Shown here in pieces: positions 10,290 to 21,043 of a DNA stretch of 64,000 bases (positions within the stretch are counted from its first letter, which is position 1; each line of letters begins with the position of its first letter). The notes below the pieces were generated by a model, which was given only the letters and a program-made list of their open reading frames with translations, was not told the origin of the DNA and searched no databases. The stretch comes from Mesorhabditis belari (lineage: Eukaryota; Nematoda; Chromadorea; Rhabditida; Rhabditidae), in assembly GCA_958450365.1 (NCBI GenBank), contig CAUEEP010000867.1:1-64000 (forward strand), given 5' to 3'. A program made the translations under genes and the position numbers.

Positions 10290-11160
10290 GGTCTAGAATA
10301 ATATTGAAAACGTTCCTTCACTCCTTCTCAAAACACAATTCAACGTTGGTTTGTCAAGTTGAGAAATGGACGAATTCCCTTGAAGACGAAGAACGTGCGG
10401 GAAGAGCGAGAAGACCTTCTCAATAGAAAAATCAAGAGATTCTTGAAAAAATTCAAGACAACTGGATTTCTACTTGTGAAATAGCGGATGCGATTGGGTA
10501 CTCACATTTAATTGAAAGCCACTTTTATGAGCTGGGCTTTAAGTCAATTCTTGGTCAATGGGTACCTCATGCATGGCTTAGGCTTGGGCTTAGGTTAGGT
10601 TTAGGCTTAGGCTTAGGCTCTGGCTCAGGTTTAGGCTCAGGCTTAGGTTAGGTTTAGGCTTAGGCTTAGGCTTAGGTTTAGGTTTAGGCTTAGGTTAGGT
10701 TTAGGTTTAGGCTTAGGTTAGGTTTAGGTTTAGGCTTAGGCTTAGGCTTAGGCTCAGGCTCTGGTGCCCAAGAAAGACAGAGATTATCAGTTACCGCTGT
10801 TCTTCTTCTCAAGTACGAGAGGAAATCTTTCTTGCCGTGCTTAGTGGCAGAAGATGAGAAGTGGGTTCTCACCGCATACTTTCAAAGAAAGCTTCAATGG
10901 GTAGGGCCAGAGTTACAACTGTCAAAGATGTCGTCCATGTTTATGGAGGAGAAGTTTATGCGATCAGTTTGATGGGATCTCAAAGAATTCTCTATTGATA
11001 CCTTTTGTAGACTCCGATGTTGAGCCCAAATCGTTTGTTGAATTTTCTAGATTTTAACAATCAACTTTATCTAGTTCAAGACTTACACAAGAATGGTAGT
11101 TTGGTGAAGGAAAACTTGGAATTGGATCAGAGTAGATTTTGTTGATGTTATAGGGTAGTT
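10290..11160 (+). pseudogene. Mariner transposase pseudogene interrupted by telomere repeats
   Basis: The plus strand carries scattered transposase pieces: SLEDEERAGRA near 10377, a second helix-turn-helix (IADAIGYSH then LGQWVPHAW) to about 10575, then after the TTAGGC tract QERQRLSVTAVLLKYERKSF and EDEKWVLTAYF, the region of the first catalytic Asp. Later parts are frameshifted. In mariner transposases WVPHEL is normally followed within a few residues by the RR..C..LL segment, so the array sits inside the reading frame. This is an inactive relic. Confidence 0.75.
10577..10766 (+). repeat. Interstitial telomere-type tract (TTAGGC)n
   Basis: About 190 bp of ttaggc with the variants ttaggt and ctcaggc. 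TTAGGC is the nematode telomere repeat. The tract lies inside the mariner relic, G-rich strand on plus. Confidence 0.95.
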
Positions 11161-11219
11161 GACCTGAAAGGATCTGATCATAATTAACCGTTATTGGTTT
11201 TTTCTTTGATTAAGGAACC

Positions 11220-11875
11220 TCTCTTTGATTAAGGAACTCTGCTTAAGGAACTCTTTGCTTAAGGAACTCTTATCTTAGTATTTGGTTACCTGAAATCATT
11301 TTATCCTCATGAATAACATTAGTATGAAAAGACATTGTCTTGTAGAAGAACTGAAAGAAAGTCTCAACTTTGATTGGTTTAAGATTTAGAACTTACAATA
11401 AGAACTCCGTTTACAATAAGAACTGAAGCTGTTTGTTTTGCTATAGATCTGTGAGTTGTTTTCAAAAGATTTGCAAGTTTTTTTTGATCCGCAAAACTTA
11501 TCAGTCTTTTGCAAAAGTCTGTTGCAGTCTGTTGCAAAAGACTGATAAGTTTTGTTTATTAGCAAAGTACCTCAGTTTCCTCAAAAATTAGTCGAAATTT
11601 TGACATCATTTAGTTTATTTTCGTCTTTTAATCGTTGTTTTGTTTGTTGTTTTTAATTTGTAATGAAAAAAAGATAGAAATAAGCCAAGCTAACGTAAAG
11701 ATTTGATGCGTGGTTGAATGGGAATTAGCGAGGAGCGTACAAATTCGTAAAATGATTGAATTCAATCAAATTTAGACTTTTAGCTTGACTTTTAGCTTGA
11801 CTTGTATAAACTAAATCAAATTTATAGCTCTGTTGTCTTTCTTTGTTGTTGGGAATCGGTTCAAAAATTGATTTA
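11220..11875. other. AT-rich stretch, no gene confirmed
   Basis: Short repeats (aaggaactct at 11205-11270, gttgcaaaagactgataag as an imperfect inverted repeat at 11495-11545). A start-like exon on the minus strand near 11290-11326 (MSFHTNVIHEDKM) could not be joined in phase to anything. Confidence 0.4.
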
Positions 11876-11877
11876 TA

Positions 11878-11996
11878 AAGCTTGACTAGCTTGACTAGCT
11901 TGACTAGCTTGACTAGCTTGACTAGCTTGACTAGCTTGACTGGCTTGACTAGCTTGACTAGCTTGACTAGCTTGACTAGCTTGACTAGCTTGACAG
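11878..11996. repeat. 9 bp tandem array (gcttgacta)
   Basis: Thirteen units of gcttgacta, one of them gcttgactg. Confidence 0.97.
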
Positions 11997-11999
11997 TTG

Positions 12000-12970
12000 A
12001 CTTTAAAAGCAAATTTGAAGAGAAGTAACCGATCTGAAGAAAGTAATCGATCTTGATATTCAAAAGAGAATTTTTTTACGTTTATTGGAACGTGAAACAT
12101 ATTGAATAACAGGTTTCAGATTTATTTTCTCAAAAGCATTCAAAACAGAGATTTATATAGTGAAAATGTAATCGAAAAAGGATGAAAATTGTCATAAACG
12201 AGTTCTATCAGCATGGTGACAATACTTTCCGAGAAATCGTCATCACAAGATAGACCAACAGCGTGATAGACCAACAGCAACAGTTCAAATAATCATCAAA
12301 TAATCATCTTCATCTTCACCTTCATCTTCTTCTTCATCTTCTTCATCATCTTCATCTTCTTCTTCATCATCTTCTTCATCTTCTTCTTCTTCATCATCTT
12401 CATCTTCTTCATTTCTTTCAAGGGATCAACTTGATCTTCTTCATCATCTTTCTTTCTTTTTGAAAGTAAAATTCCCACACAAAATCACAAGCTCCATCTT
12501 TGTTTGCATACCAAAAAAAGCAAGCAAAGTTCAAAGCTTCATTCAAACAAAGCTTCATTCTTTATAAATCATTCAAAACTATTCTTCCGTCAATGAAAAA
12601 CAAATTTAGCAACCGACTTGTGACCTCATTTTAATCTTTCAATCGTGTCTTTCAATCTTGTCTTTCAATTTCCCGATAAAATTCCCTCAATTCCTTCTCT
12701 TATCCTAGTTTTCAGTGAGTAATTGCGTAAATGACCCGATTCCCCACAATCATTACACGAATATTGAAAGCCTATTTCACAAAAATAATGTTTTCCTTTA
12801 CCAAGTCTCCATTTTGGCAAAGATATCAAGATATTATAATAATCTTTGTTATATCAAATGTTTTAATAGGTTTGTGATGTTTTAATAGGCTTTTCCATCA
12901 AGCTAAGTATCAAAAAAGAAGCTGGGATGAAGCGAGACTTTTTACAAAGTTTATTTTGCTTTTCTTTTAG
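12000..12970. other. AT-rich stretch with small arrays, no gene seen
   Basis: Holds a tcatcttctt microsatellite (about 12300-12415) and short duplications. No exon with credible splice sites was found. Confidence 0.5.
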
Positions 12971-12974
12971 ATAT

Positions 12975-13088
12975 AAACCGCCGTACGGCTGAACAGTACG
13001 GTCACAGTACGGCTGAACAGTACGGCCACAATACGGCTGAACAGTACGGCCACAGTACGGCTGAACAGTACGGCCACAATACGGCTGA
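12975..13088. repeat. 24 bp array (ggctgaacagtacggccaca)
   Basis: About five copies of a roughly 24 bp unit built on the acagtacggc core. Confidence 0.9.
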
Positions 13089-13282
13089 ACTGCGAGTTAA
13101 AACCTTTCGATTTAACAATAGCAAATCACAATCCCTAAATAATATGAAATAAACCTCAATTTAACGATTCACTCGGAACAAATTGTGGCGCGTTAAATTG
13201 AGGTTTGACTGCAAATGACTGACTGACTTGTCTTTAACCTTTAAAACCAGGGCTCAAGTTTACAAAGACTTTCAGACTAGAC

Positions 13283-13520
13283 CAGATAACCAGATCTGGG
13301 CTGATCAGTGACAGCCACTGACGGAGGATAGAGCTGATCAGTGACAGCCACTGATGGAGGATAGAGCTGATCAGTGACAGCCACTGATGGAGGATAGAGC
13401 TGATCAGTAACAACCTCTGACGGAGGAGAGAGCTGATCAGTGACAGCCACTGGCGGAGGATAGAGCTGATCAGTAACAACCTCTGACGGAGGAGAGAGCT
13501 GATCAGTGACAACGGAGGAG
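13283..13520. repeat. 33 bp array (gagctgatcagtgacagcca...)
   Basis: Seven copies of a 33 bp unit with two unit types (tgacagccactg and taacaacctctg). Being a multiple of three, it stays open in one minus-strand frame. It is not considered a gene. Confidence 0.93.
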
Positions 13521-13687
13521 AGAGCTTTAGGCCTAGTAAGTACCAGGAAGAGCCTGAAAGAGATAGAACTTAATGAGAAGCAGCTTTGCTACAGCGACAG
13601 AAGCGACAAAAGGTTTTTATATGGCCCGTTTTAAATGGTCTTTTCTTGGCCTTTAAATGGCCTTTTTTGGCCTTTAAATGGCCTTCC

Positions 13688-13985
13688 AGACTTCATCCAA
13701 ATCTAGGCATCCAAATCTAGTCATCCAAATCTAGGCATCCAAATCTAGTCATCCAAATCTAGGCATCCAAATCTAGGCATCCAAATCTAGGCATCCAAAT
13801 CTAGGCATCCAAATCTAGGCATCCAAATCTAGTCATCCAAATCTAGGCATCCAAATCTAGTCATCCAAATCTAGGCATCCAAATCTAGGCATCCAAATCT
13901 AGGCATCCAAATCTAGTCATCCAAATCTAGGCATTCAAATCTAGGCATCCAGATCTAGGCATCCAAATCTAGGCATCCAAATCTC
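13688..13985. repeat. 14 bp array (catccaaatctagg)
   Basis: About 21 units of catccaaatctagg, with a tagtcatcc variant spaced every two to six units. Confidence 0.97.
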
Positions 13986-14169
13986 TAGGCTTGGTGAATC
14001 TCGGAGAACCCAAGCAACTTATTGTCGGTCCATTAGATCCCCTCAAAGAATATTTATCCCAATTTTGACATTCATAAAGATTCATGAATGTTTGGTATTC
14101 ATAAAGAATTTATGTGATTTCCATAATCTTCTTTCCATTCCCTATCTTTTCCTATTCAAAATTTTTCAG

Positions 14170-15156
14170 TCTCTTTCATGTTGCTTGTTTACTTTTTCTT
14201 TGAACAATTGCGAATTCACGAGAATGATCCGGATACAAATGACGAATTGCTCAATCAGAGTTGGCTCATCATCAACAGAATGTCCACTGTGGTGAGTATG
14301 AAATTCTGTGACATTGATGAAATTGTGTCTAATTCTCACACGAGTTTCAGGTTTTATTGTTGAGCCTTCTCACAACTCCATTCGCTATTTATTTCCCAGC
14401 TGTCAATGATCGACTATCACTGGCGATTCGGTACAAATACAGCTAATCTGCTGATGCTAGCTAATCTAATTAGTATCTTTAGTTTACTAGCAGTAGCCGA
14501 AAACATCAATAAATTTGTTTATGCTTTTATTGCTCTTTTTTGGTACTTTTGTGAGTCGAGGATTGATTTATTCAGGTGGAAATTAATGCAATTGCTGTAA
14601 ATGTAATTGTAACGGATGTAAATGTGATTGTAACTGCTGTAATTGTAACTACTGTAAATGTAACTGTGATCTCCATCGTGAATTCTGATTGATCGATAGC
14701 TTGCTAATGATGATTGGCGCAGTAAGCAAGCAGTAAGCAGTAAGCAAGATGTGGCGTTGTTAAAAGAATGAGATCGGTTGAAAGAATTATCGGTTTGAGC
14801 AAAAGAATGAACTTCAGAAAGCAAAAAGAAATGAAAGCAAAGAAAAAGCAAAGCAAAAGAGCAAAAGAATGAACTTTCTGTGGTTTTCCTTGTTGATTTT
14901 CATGGAAGAATGCAAATTTTGCGGATTTATAACGGAAAAGAACCCAAATTTCTTTTCGTTTGATCACAAAATCTAAAGCGAATAGCTATCTAAAGCATCT
15001 AAAGCAATTCTCTCTAATCGCACCCCGGCGAGCCGAGTTGATGACGATTTTACAGCTTCCAAAGTTTTTCCAGAAGCTCAACACTCTATTCCCCAGCAAG
15101 ATCTCATCGTCAGCTACAGCTACGTCAGCTACGTCAGCTACACCCCACATCAATAG
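14170..15156 (+). CDS. 7TM receptor, helices 5-7 and C-terminal tail
   Basis: Four exons join in phase: 14170-14291, 14351-14430, 14483-14550 and 15005-15156 (TAG). The conceptual product has a hydrophobic helix (FMLLVYFFFEQL), a polar loop rich in D/E/N, a helix with an internal Pro (LLLSLLTTPFAIYFPA) and a helix (INKFVYAFIALFWYF). A polar tail ends in Tyr/Ser repeats (SYSYVSYVSYTPHQ). Order and spacing match helices 5-7 of a rhodopsin-type receptor. The Pro-containing helix 6 and the N..N..Y pattern in helix 7 support this. The subfamily is not assigned. Upstream exons for helices 1-4 were not found. The introns contain the array at 14575-14672. The tail Tyr/Ser motif is itself a small tandem repeat (agctacgtc). 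Confidence 0.65.
14575..14672. repeat. Array of aatgtaattgtaac type
   Basis: About six degenerate 16-18 bp units (tgtaa-x-tgtaac) in the last intron of the receptor gene at 14170-15156. Confidence 0.8.
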
Positions 15157-15452
15157 ATTCTGATAAGCGGTTTTCGAGATTTCGAGATTTCGAGGAATTT
15201 AGGGTTATGCTAAGCAGTAGGCAACCGTAGCAACTGTAGCAACTGTAGCAGAAAGGACTGTAGTTGATTTCTGTTTCTTGCAGTGATACTTATTAGGTTG
15301 TCCGGGATGAAAATACCCTTTTAATGAAAAACAAATTTATCTCCACAAAAAAGAAAACAATGCGCTTTAATCCAAAGGATATTCTCCGTTGTTGGCAATA
15401 GTCTTTCTCCATTTTTCTTTCAAATCTCGGATCCCTTTGCTGAAGAAATCCT

Positions 15453-15488
15453 GAGGCTTAGGCTTAGGTAGCCTAAGCCTGAGGTCGA
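15453..15488. repeat. Head-to-head telomere-type repeats in mariner C-terminus
   Basis: ggcttaggcttagg is followed immediately by tagcctaagcctgagg, an almost palindromic pair of TTAGGC units. It sits inside the mariner frame between WIGQYF and DFFSKGIRDL. Confidence 0.8.
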
Positions 15489-15714
15489 AGTATTGGCCTA
15501 TCCAAATTCGGACTTCGTCGTGATCCTTGAAGTGTTTATCGGATAGGAAGTGCTGCATAGATCGAAATCAGTAGTCTAAGGATGCCAGATGCGATACGGC
15601 AAATGCGAGAGACATTCCCAACCCAATATCCTCGAGTTTTTCCTGCGTCTTCTTTGCTATGTATAGACGTTATCTTGCAGATATCTCACAGTCGATGTGT
15701 TGACACCTTGATTC

Positions 15715-15785
15715 TTGAGAGCCTGGTCTACTTGAGAGCCTGGTCTACTTGAGAGCCTGGTCTACTTGAGAGCCTGGTCTACTCC
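15715..15785. repeat. Array of gagcctggtctactt
   Basis: Four 15-17 bp units inside the mariner element, at the position where the transposase frame loses its central catalytic region. Confidence 0.9.
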
Positions 15786-17334
15786 AGCACATATAGATCT
15801 GAGGTGACTGCTGGAAGAGAAGGTAGAACCACAAAGTATATAAGACGACGGGAATTCCATCAAACAGATAACATAGCCTTTCTTCCGTCCGGATCCATCG
15901 TTTTTTTGGCTGTTCTCCTGGACTTAACCACTGCTCTTTTCGCGATGGGTTATCGTAGTAAATCCATTTTTCATCGGCCGTCACAAAAGTGTCCCAAAAA
16001 CCTCGATTTTTTGATTGACGAAGAAGAATACCGGCCATAGTCACCCGAGTAGTTTTATTAGCGTCACTAAGTTGATGGGGTACCCACTTTCTGACGAGAT
16101 TCCCTTTGCCCAAACAATGTAAATGGTCCGCAATTGTTGTGTGGCCTACAACAAACATTTTTGCAAGCTCCCGAGTCGACAAGGTTGGGTCATCTTCTAT
16201 GGTTTTTCGAAGATCGTCATCGTTAAGCGCTAGAGGGGAGTCTCGTCCTGTAGTCGTCCACGTCCTCGATCCTGTAGAGTTTCGTCTGCCTCTCTAAGTC
16301 GTTGAAACCATTTTTTACAGCTTTCAGCTTTTTATAGCTTCCTCTAAATAAGCAGCTTCTCCAAAGATTGAACTATCGCTCTCCCGGATACTTTTTCCTG
16401 ATTCAGTCGTAGAGCAAGCACACCCGAAATCGGTACTTCTACCGAAGCTTCCTCTGAATAAGAAGCTTCTCCAAAAAATCTCAAGATTGAACTATGGCTC
16501 TCCCAGATACTTTTTCCTGATTTAAAGTCGTAGAGCAAGCACACCCGAAATCGGTGCTTCTGATCTTCTATTCTAAATCGTCATCGTTGAGCGCTGGAGG
16601 GGATGCTCATGTCCTGGATCCTGTAGAGTTTCGTCTCCCTCTCTAGTCGTAGAGCAAGCACACCCGAAATCGGTACTTCTGATCTTCCATTCGAAAAAGT
16701 CAAAATTGTAAGGCAGTAAATTTTTATAAAAACATAGAATTAGAAAAGATATATAAAGAAAAGATAAGTAGAAATTATGACCTTAAAACAAAACAAAAAT
16801 CAGAGGGGAAGCTGCAGTTGAAATTGCAATCGAGAATGCAACCGAAAAAATTGCAATCGAAGTTCCGGACTTTCATTCCGGGCACCCTAATAATTGCTAA
16901 TTGAAGTAGAAATTATGACGATATCTTTTCAGTACACTGAGAACAGTAGATTTAAATATTTTCCCCGTTAAATAAGTACATACCAACAAGAAGGTTGATT
17001 TAGCTTTTGATATAAATTAGTTTGACTATCTGCTGACTTATCTACTGACTTATCTGCTGACTTATCTACTGACTTAGATGCTCTGACGGATTTAACGCTA
17101 CTGTATTCGCTGTCAACGACTTTGTCAACGTGTATGACCTTACCGATGTTGCTCAATACTGCCAATTCTTGATATCGTTGAGGTAAAGTTTATTTTAGGG
17201 TTATAGTCAAGGGTTATAGTCAATTGAGGTTTACCGAAAAACTTGGTTTCGTTAAATGGCTTCGTTAAATCGATCTCTATTTTTTGCCAGTTCGAAAAAC
17301 TGGTCTCTATTTTTTAAATTTTCCTTTACAGAGA

Positions 17335-17450
17335 TCGTAAAGATCGTAAAGATCGTAAAGATTACAGAGGTCGTAAAGATTACAGAGATTGTAAAGATCG
17401 TAAAGATTACAGAGATCGTAAAGATCGTAAAGATTACAGAGATCGTAGGT
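17335..17450. repeat. Array of gatcgtaaagattacaga
   Basis: Alternating 9 bp units gatcgtaaa and gattacaga. Confidence 0.93.
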
Positions 17451-17544
17451 TTGTTTCATTGAGATCCACTAAAATCAACTATAGATCACTTTCTACTTGA
17501 TAAGGTTTACACTTTTTTGAAAAGGATTTACTAATCTACTAAAA

Positions 17545-17685
17545 AGCTATGGGAAATATGGGAAATCTATGGGAAATCTATGAGAAATCTATGGGAAATC
17601 TATGGGAAATCTATGGGAAATCTCTGGGAAATCTATGGCCAATCTATGGTCAATCTATGGGAAATCTATGAGAAATCTATAAGCT
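17545..17685. repeat. 11 bp array (ctatgggaaat)
   Basis: About twelve units of ctatgggaaat with gagaaat and ggccaat variants. Confidence 0.93.
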
Positions 17686-17874
17686 AGAGAAGCGTCAGTC
17701 TATTTTCAAAAATGGGAATAATGGAATAGATTGTAGGTGAATTTAGGAACACTCATTGAACGAATTCATTGAACTAAAAACTCGGATTCGTTGATCACTC
17801 TGGGTCATTCTTTCATTATCATAATTGAATCATTAAACTAAAGAACTAGCCGCCGCTAAAGAACTGCATTCCAG

Positions 17875-19513
17875 CCGTTTCCTCGTCGTTTCCTTTAACG
17901 GTCTTTACTTCCGGTACACCAGTCGATGGCCACTTGCTCAGCTCATCTTCCCATATATTCTAAGAGTATCCATGCAACTAGCAATCTTTCAATTCATAAC
18001 AAACGCCTATTTGTATGCAAAGTTACGCCATTTTATCCCTGCTATTCCATATTTTTTCACTTGTGGTCTCGATTATGCGACGAATCGGAATATGAAATTG
18101 GTAAAGAGAATTAGAATTGGTAAAGATTGGAATACATTGAAAACGTAGCAATGATTAACAATCAACAATCAACAATCAACAATCAACAATCAATGATAAA
18201 CATATCAAAGAAAGTTTTAGTTGAAAAAGAATGGCAGGAATACTTCGAGAGCGGAGAATTTGTTGATGATACAGGTATTTAATGTCTCTCTAATGTCTCT
18301 CTCGATTACATAGACTTCTTTGCACATTTCATATTCTCTAGTTGTCTAGTTGTTGTCTAGTTGTCTAATTGTTGTCTAGTTGTCTAGTTGTCGTCTTGTT
18401 GTCTAGTTGTCGTCTAGTTGTCTAGTTGTTGTCTAGTTGTCTAGTTGTTGTCTAGTAAGGACTGTCAAAGTCTCGATTCTCAGTTTTTCGATAACCTTTA
18501 TACAAAATCTCTAATGAAACGGTGAAAAAAGAAAAATTTTGAAGAGAGTTCTAATACTTTTGATATTAAACTAACCAACGATAAACACAAGACCCACTTT
18601 ACAAATGAAGATCTTTTTATCTTATTTTATCATTAGGAAATGAGAAAGAAAGGCTTAGGAAAAGGCTTAGTCCAAGCTTAGGCCAAGCTTAGGCCAAGCT
18701 TTCTCCTTATGGACGTCTCTTTGCATGCTTCGCACAGATAGACGGACAGACGTCTCTTTGCCTGCTTCGCACAGACGAACGGACAGACATCTCTTCGTCT
18801 GCTTCGCACAGACGGACGGACAGACGTCTCTTTGCCTGCTTCGCACAGACGTCTCTTCATCTGCTTCGCACAGACAGACGGACAGACGTCTCTGCATCTT
18901 TATATATAGTACATTGTCCTTCTAGAGCTGTTCTATTAGAAAGGTTTGCCAAAAAAATTCGTATATCGGCTACGACATATATCGTAGCCGATTATCGAAG
19001 TTATATTGAAGATATCGAGAATTCAACTAGTGCTATTTGCAGATGAGATATTCTACAATATCTTTGCTTTTTGAGGTTTCCTTCTTCTTGTAGTCTTCTC
19101 GAAAACTTGTAGAAAGATCAAGAAATAAAGCATGGTCAACTCAGCCAACTTAGATGATGGCCAACTCAATGCTAATCTGGTTCAACTATATTCTCGCTTA
19201 CATTGTTGGGATTATGCTCGCTCTCTATTTTGGACTTAATGCTCTATTTGTCTTTGATGCTATCGTCGATTTCAATCAGTTTCTCTTTTTTCATTTAATT
19301 GCTAGGTATCGAATGCGTTCTTTTTTTTTCCACAATAAGCTCAATTTTAGCATAATATCAGCTCTATTCCTTCGAAAGTCAAAGGAACGGCCGCAAACGG
19401 CTGTGAAGCGGTTGAGCAACACTGCCATTACGATTCGAAAACCTCATGCTGATTCGGCTCGGATTGGGTCAGCTACTGCAGCCAACAGGACATTAACTTA
19501 TGAAGGAAAATAA
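17875..19513 (+). CDS. 7TM chemoreceptor, helix 3 end to C-terminus (SRX/SRT-like pattern)
   Basis: Four exons join in phase: 17875-18100, 18221-18274, 19154-19305 and 19351-19513 (TAA). The first begins RFLVVSFNGLYFRYTSRW, the position of the E/DRY-like motif after helix 3, and continues through two hydrophobic segments (LIFPYILRVSMQLAIFQF; FIPAIPYFFTCGL). Exon 2 is a basic loop ending RAENLLMIQ, a common motif before helix 6 in the SRG superfamily. Exon 3 holds helix 6 (LIWFNYILAYIVGIMLALYF) and helix 7 (FDAIVDFNQFLFFHLIA). Exon 4 is a polar C-tail ending ANRTLTYEGK. The third intron is only 45 bp. N-terminal exons were not identified. A candidate exon at about 17076-17174 (FNATVFAVNDFVNVYDLTD) may belong upstream. 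Positions 17935-18225 are copied at 31755-32051. Confidence 0.7.
18333..18455. repeat. Array of gtctagttgttgtctagttg
   Basis: Alternating 9-10 bp tctagttgtt and tctagttgtc units in an intron of the receptor gene at 17875-19513. Confidence 0.93.
18700..18900. repeat. Array with gcttcgcacagacggacgga core
   Basis: About five irregular units of 35-55 bp containing gcttcgcacaga, acggacagac and gtctctttgcctgcttcgc. A short telomere-like mix (aggcttagg, aagcttaggcc) precedes it at 18650-18695. Confidence 0.88.
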
Positions 19514-19847
19514 AGAATGCTGTACTTTTGTTGTTTGAGCTAACCGCTAAAAGGTTTGGTGCACAAAAAATTATCAGCAGTACAGCATCAACTTCACTTA
19601 GGAAGTCTATACTTCACTTAGGAAGAAAATATTCTTTGCGTGCTTCGTACTCTTCACTCAAAACACGTTATTTCTTGTTTCGAGATATCTGATCTCACTT
19701 GAACTAAGACACAATAGCCGACTAAGAACTAAGACACTTTATCTAAGACACAATAGCCGACTAACTCGGAGATTTTTGGGCTCTCACTTGAGCTCTCACA
19801 AAGTCGACAATTGAATTAAAAGCGACGATAAAAAACAGAAACAATTT

Positions 19848-19908
19848 GGGTCAGCTACTGCGGCCAACGGGACATTAACTTATGAAGGAAAATAAACAAT
19901 GCTGTAAA
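19848..19908 (+). repeat. Second copy of the receptor gene's last 55 bp
   Basis: gggtcagctactg through gaaaataaacaatgctgta repeats the terminal coding bases and stop of the receptor gene (19468-19526) with about four changes. It is followed by gcctaagcctaagccc. It is a duplicated gene end and not a separate gene. Confidence 0.8.
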
Positions 19909-20099
19909 GCCTAAGCCTAAGCCCAATTAGGACACAACTTTCACACGATGAAAGGAAAACAGAAAAAGTGAAAGAAAAATCAAATGAACAACAGTTAAGG
20001 CAACACTTGTTCATATAGGCTTTAACAAAAGCAACTCTTGTTCATATAGGCCTAGTTTAGACTAAATCAACATTCCTGTCTCACTAGGCATTGACCCTG

Positions 20100-20180
20100 G
20101 CAATGAGATAGATCTAGGCCAAGGTCAATTCTTGTCAAGACAGTTCTTGTCTTGACAAGAATTGTCAAGACAAGAACCAA
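20100..20180. repeat. Imperfect palindrome of ttcttgtcaagac units
   Basis: ttcttgtcaagac and gtcttgacaagaa alternate in inverted orientation and could form a hairpin or cruciform. Confidence 0.7.
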
Positions 20181-20192
20181 ATGATTGTCTAG

Positions 20193-20343
20193 GAACAAAG
20201 CCAAGACTCCGCCCCAGCTACAAGATCATCTAAACGAACTTCTAGGTGCAAGAATGAACCGAGAAAACAAAAGAACAACGAGATCGGAGAAGGGCGAGAA
20301 GTGGAGTGAACAGATCAAGGCACACAAGGAGATATCACAATGA
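20193..20343 (+). CDS. Possible terminal exon, charged C-terminus
   Basis: After a tgtctag acceptor, an open frame reads NKAKTPPQLQDHLNELLGAR and then a basic, Lys/Glu-rich segment ending KAHKEISQ with TGA. Base composition and amino-acid mix look coding, in contrast with the flanking repeats. No partner exon was found, so this may be chance or a remnant. Confidence 0.25.
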
Positions 20344-20439
20344 ACAAATCGTGGGTTTCGTTAAAGGGTTCTGTAGTCTATCCAGGGAGGCTATGAACTT
20401 TATGAAGGCTATGAAAGGAAAACAGAAAAAGTGAACAAA

Positions 20440-20755
20440 AATCAAATGAACAACAGTTAAGGCAACTCAGTTAAGGCAACTCAGTTAAGGCAACTCAGTT
20501 AAGGCACTCTTGTTCATATAGGCTTTAACAAAAGATATTCAGCTAACAAGCTACAAAACAAGCTTTAACAAAAGCTAACAAGCTACAAAACAAGCTTTAA
20601 CAAAAGCTAACAAGCTACAAAACAAGCTTTAACAAAAGCTAACAAGCTACAAAACAAGCTTTAACAAAAGCTAACAAGCTACAAAACAAGCTTTAACAAA
20701 AGCTAACAAGCTACAAAACAAGCTTTAACAAAAGCTAACAAGCTACAAAACAATA
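20440..20755. repeat. Arrays: cagttaaggcaact, then 31 bp aaagctaacaagctacaaaa...
   Basis: First four copies of cagttaaggcaact, then about seven copies of a 31 bp unit (aaagctaacaagctacaaaa plus caagctttaac). The last units are identical, suggesting recent growth. Confidence 0.95.
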
Positions 20756-21043
20756 AATGATTTGGGGCCAGAATGAAGGCGCACGGATTTCCGCAATACT
20801 TTTTCAATTTTTAGCCTGTCAGAGTTAGGTAATTTTTTAGTGGCTATTCGCCACAAATTCATTAAATCAAAGAAAAGATGTAAAATAGGAATAGAGTGAG
20901 CTCCACATGGTCAAATAAATTCTTTGGTTAACACTGAACATTCACTCTTGTGAAAATAATGGACTTTCACTTTCGACATATTTCTTTTTTCGATATATTT
21001 GTGTTTTCGACTATTTCTTTTTTTAGTTTTGTTTAACTTAATA

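Larger units (their letters stand above)
9546..10805. repeat. Inverted segmental duplication, copy 1
   Basis: This segment is repeated in reverse orientation at 35666-36836. The shared content is two exons of the membrane gene, the tctagctcgcttta array, the caatgctc array, the 5' half of a mariner and a TTAGGC tract. Sequence identity is high by eye outside the arrays, while array lengths differ. Homology stops abruptly at about 9546 (ccaat|cggc versus ccaat|gcgg) and about 10805. Confidence 0.85.
15293..16890 (-). mobile_element. Mariner element, near full length, inactive
   Basis: The ends are inverted repeats (ttaggttgtccgggatgaaa at 15293 and the complement of ttagggtgcccggaatgaaa at 16890), each flanked by TA. 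The minus strand encodes transposase pieces: CLLYDFKSGKS near 16530, helix-turn-helix 2 (LAKMFVVGHTTIADHLH then RKWVPHQLSDANK), DEKWIYYDN with the first catalytic Asp, ECLSHLPY near 15610, and the C-terminus LKEKWRKTIANNGEYPLD at 15367. Frameshifts separate these. A short block with agcaagcacacccgaaatcg is present three times (about 16410, 16530, 16645), and a 15 bp array lies at 15715-15785. The element is decayed and cannot make transposase as it stands. Confidence 0.88.

Noticed and set aside
13989..14071. Possible terminal exon reading LVNLGEPKQLIVGPLDPLKE with TGA
   Set aside because: Looks coding by composition, but it lies between a 14 bp array and another gene with no in-phase partner. 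It may be a remnant.
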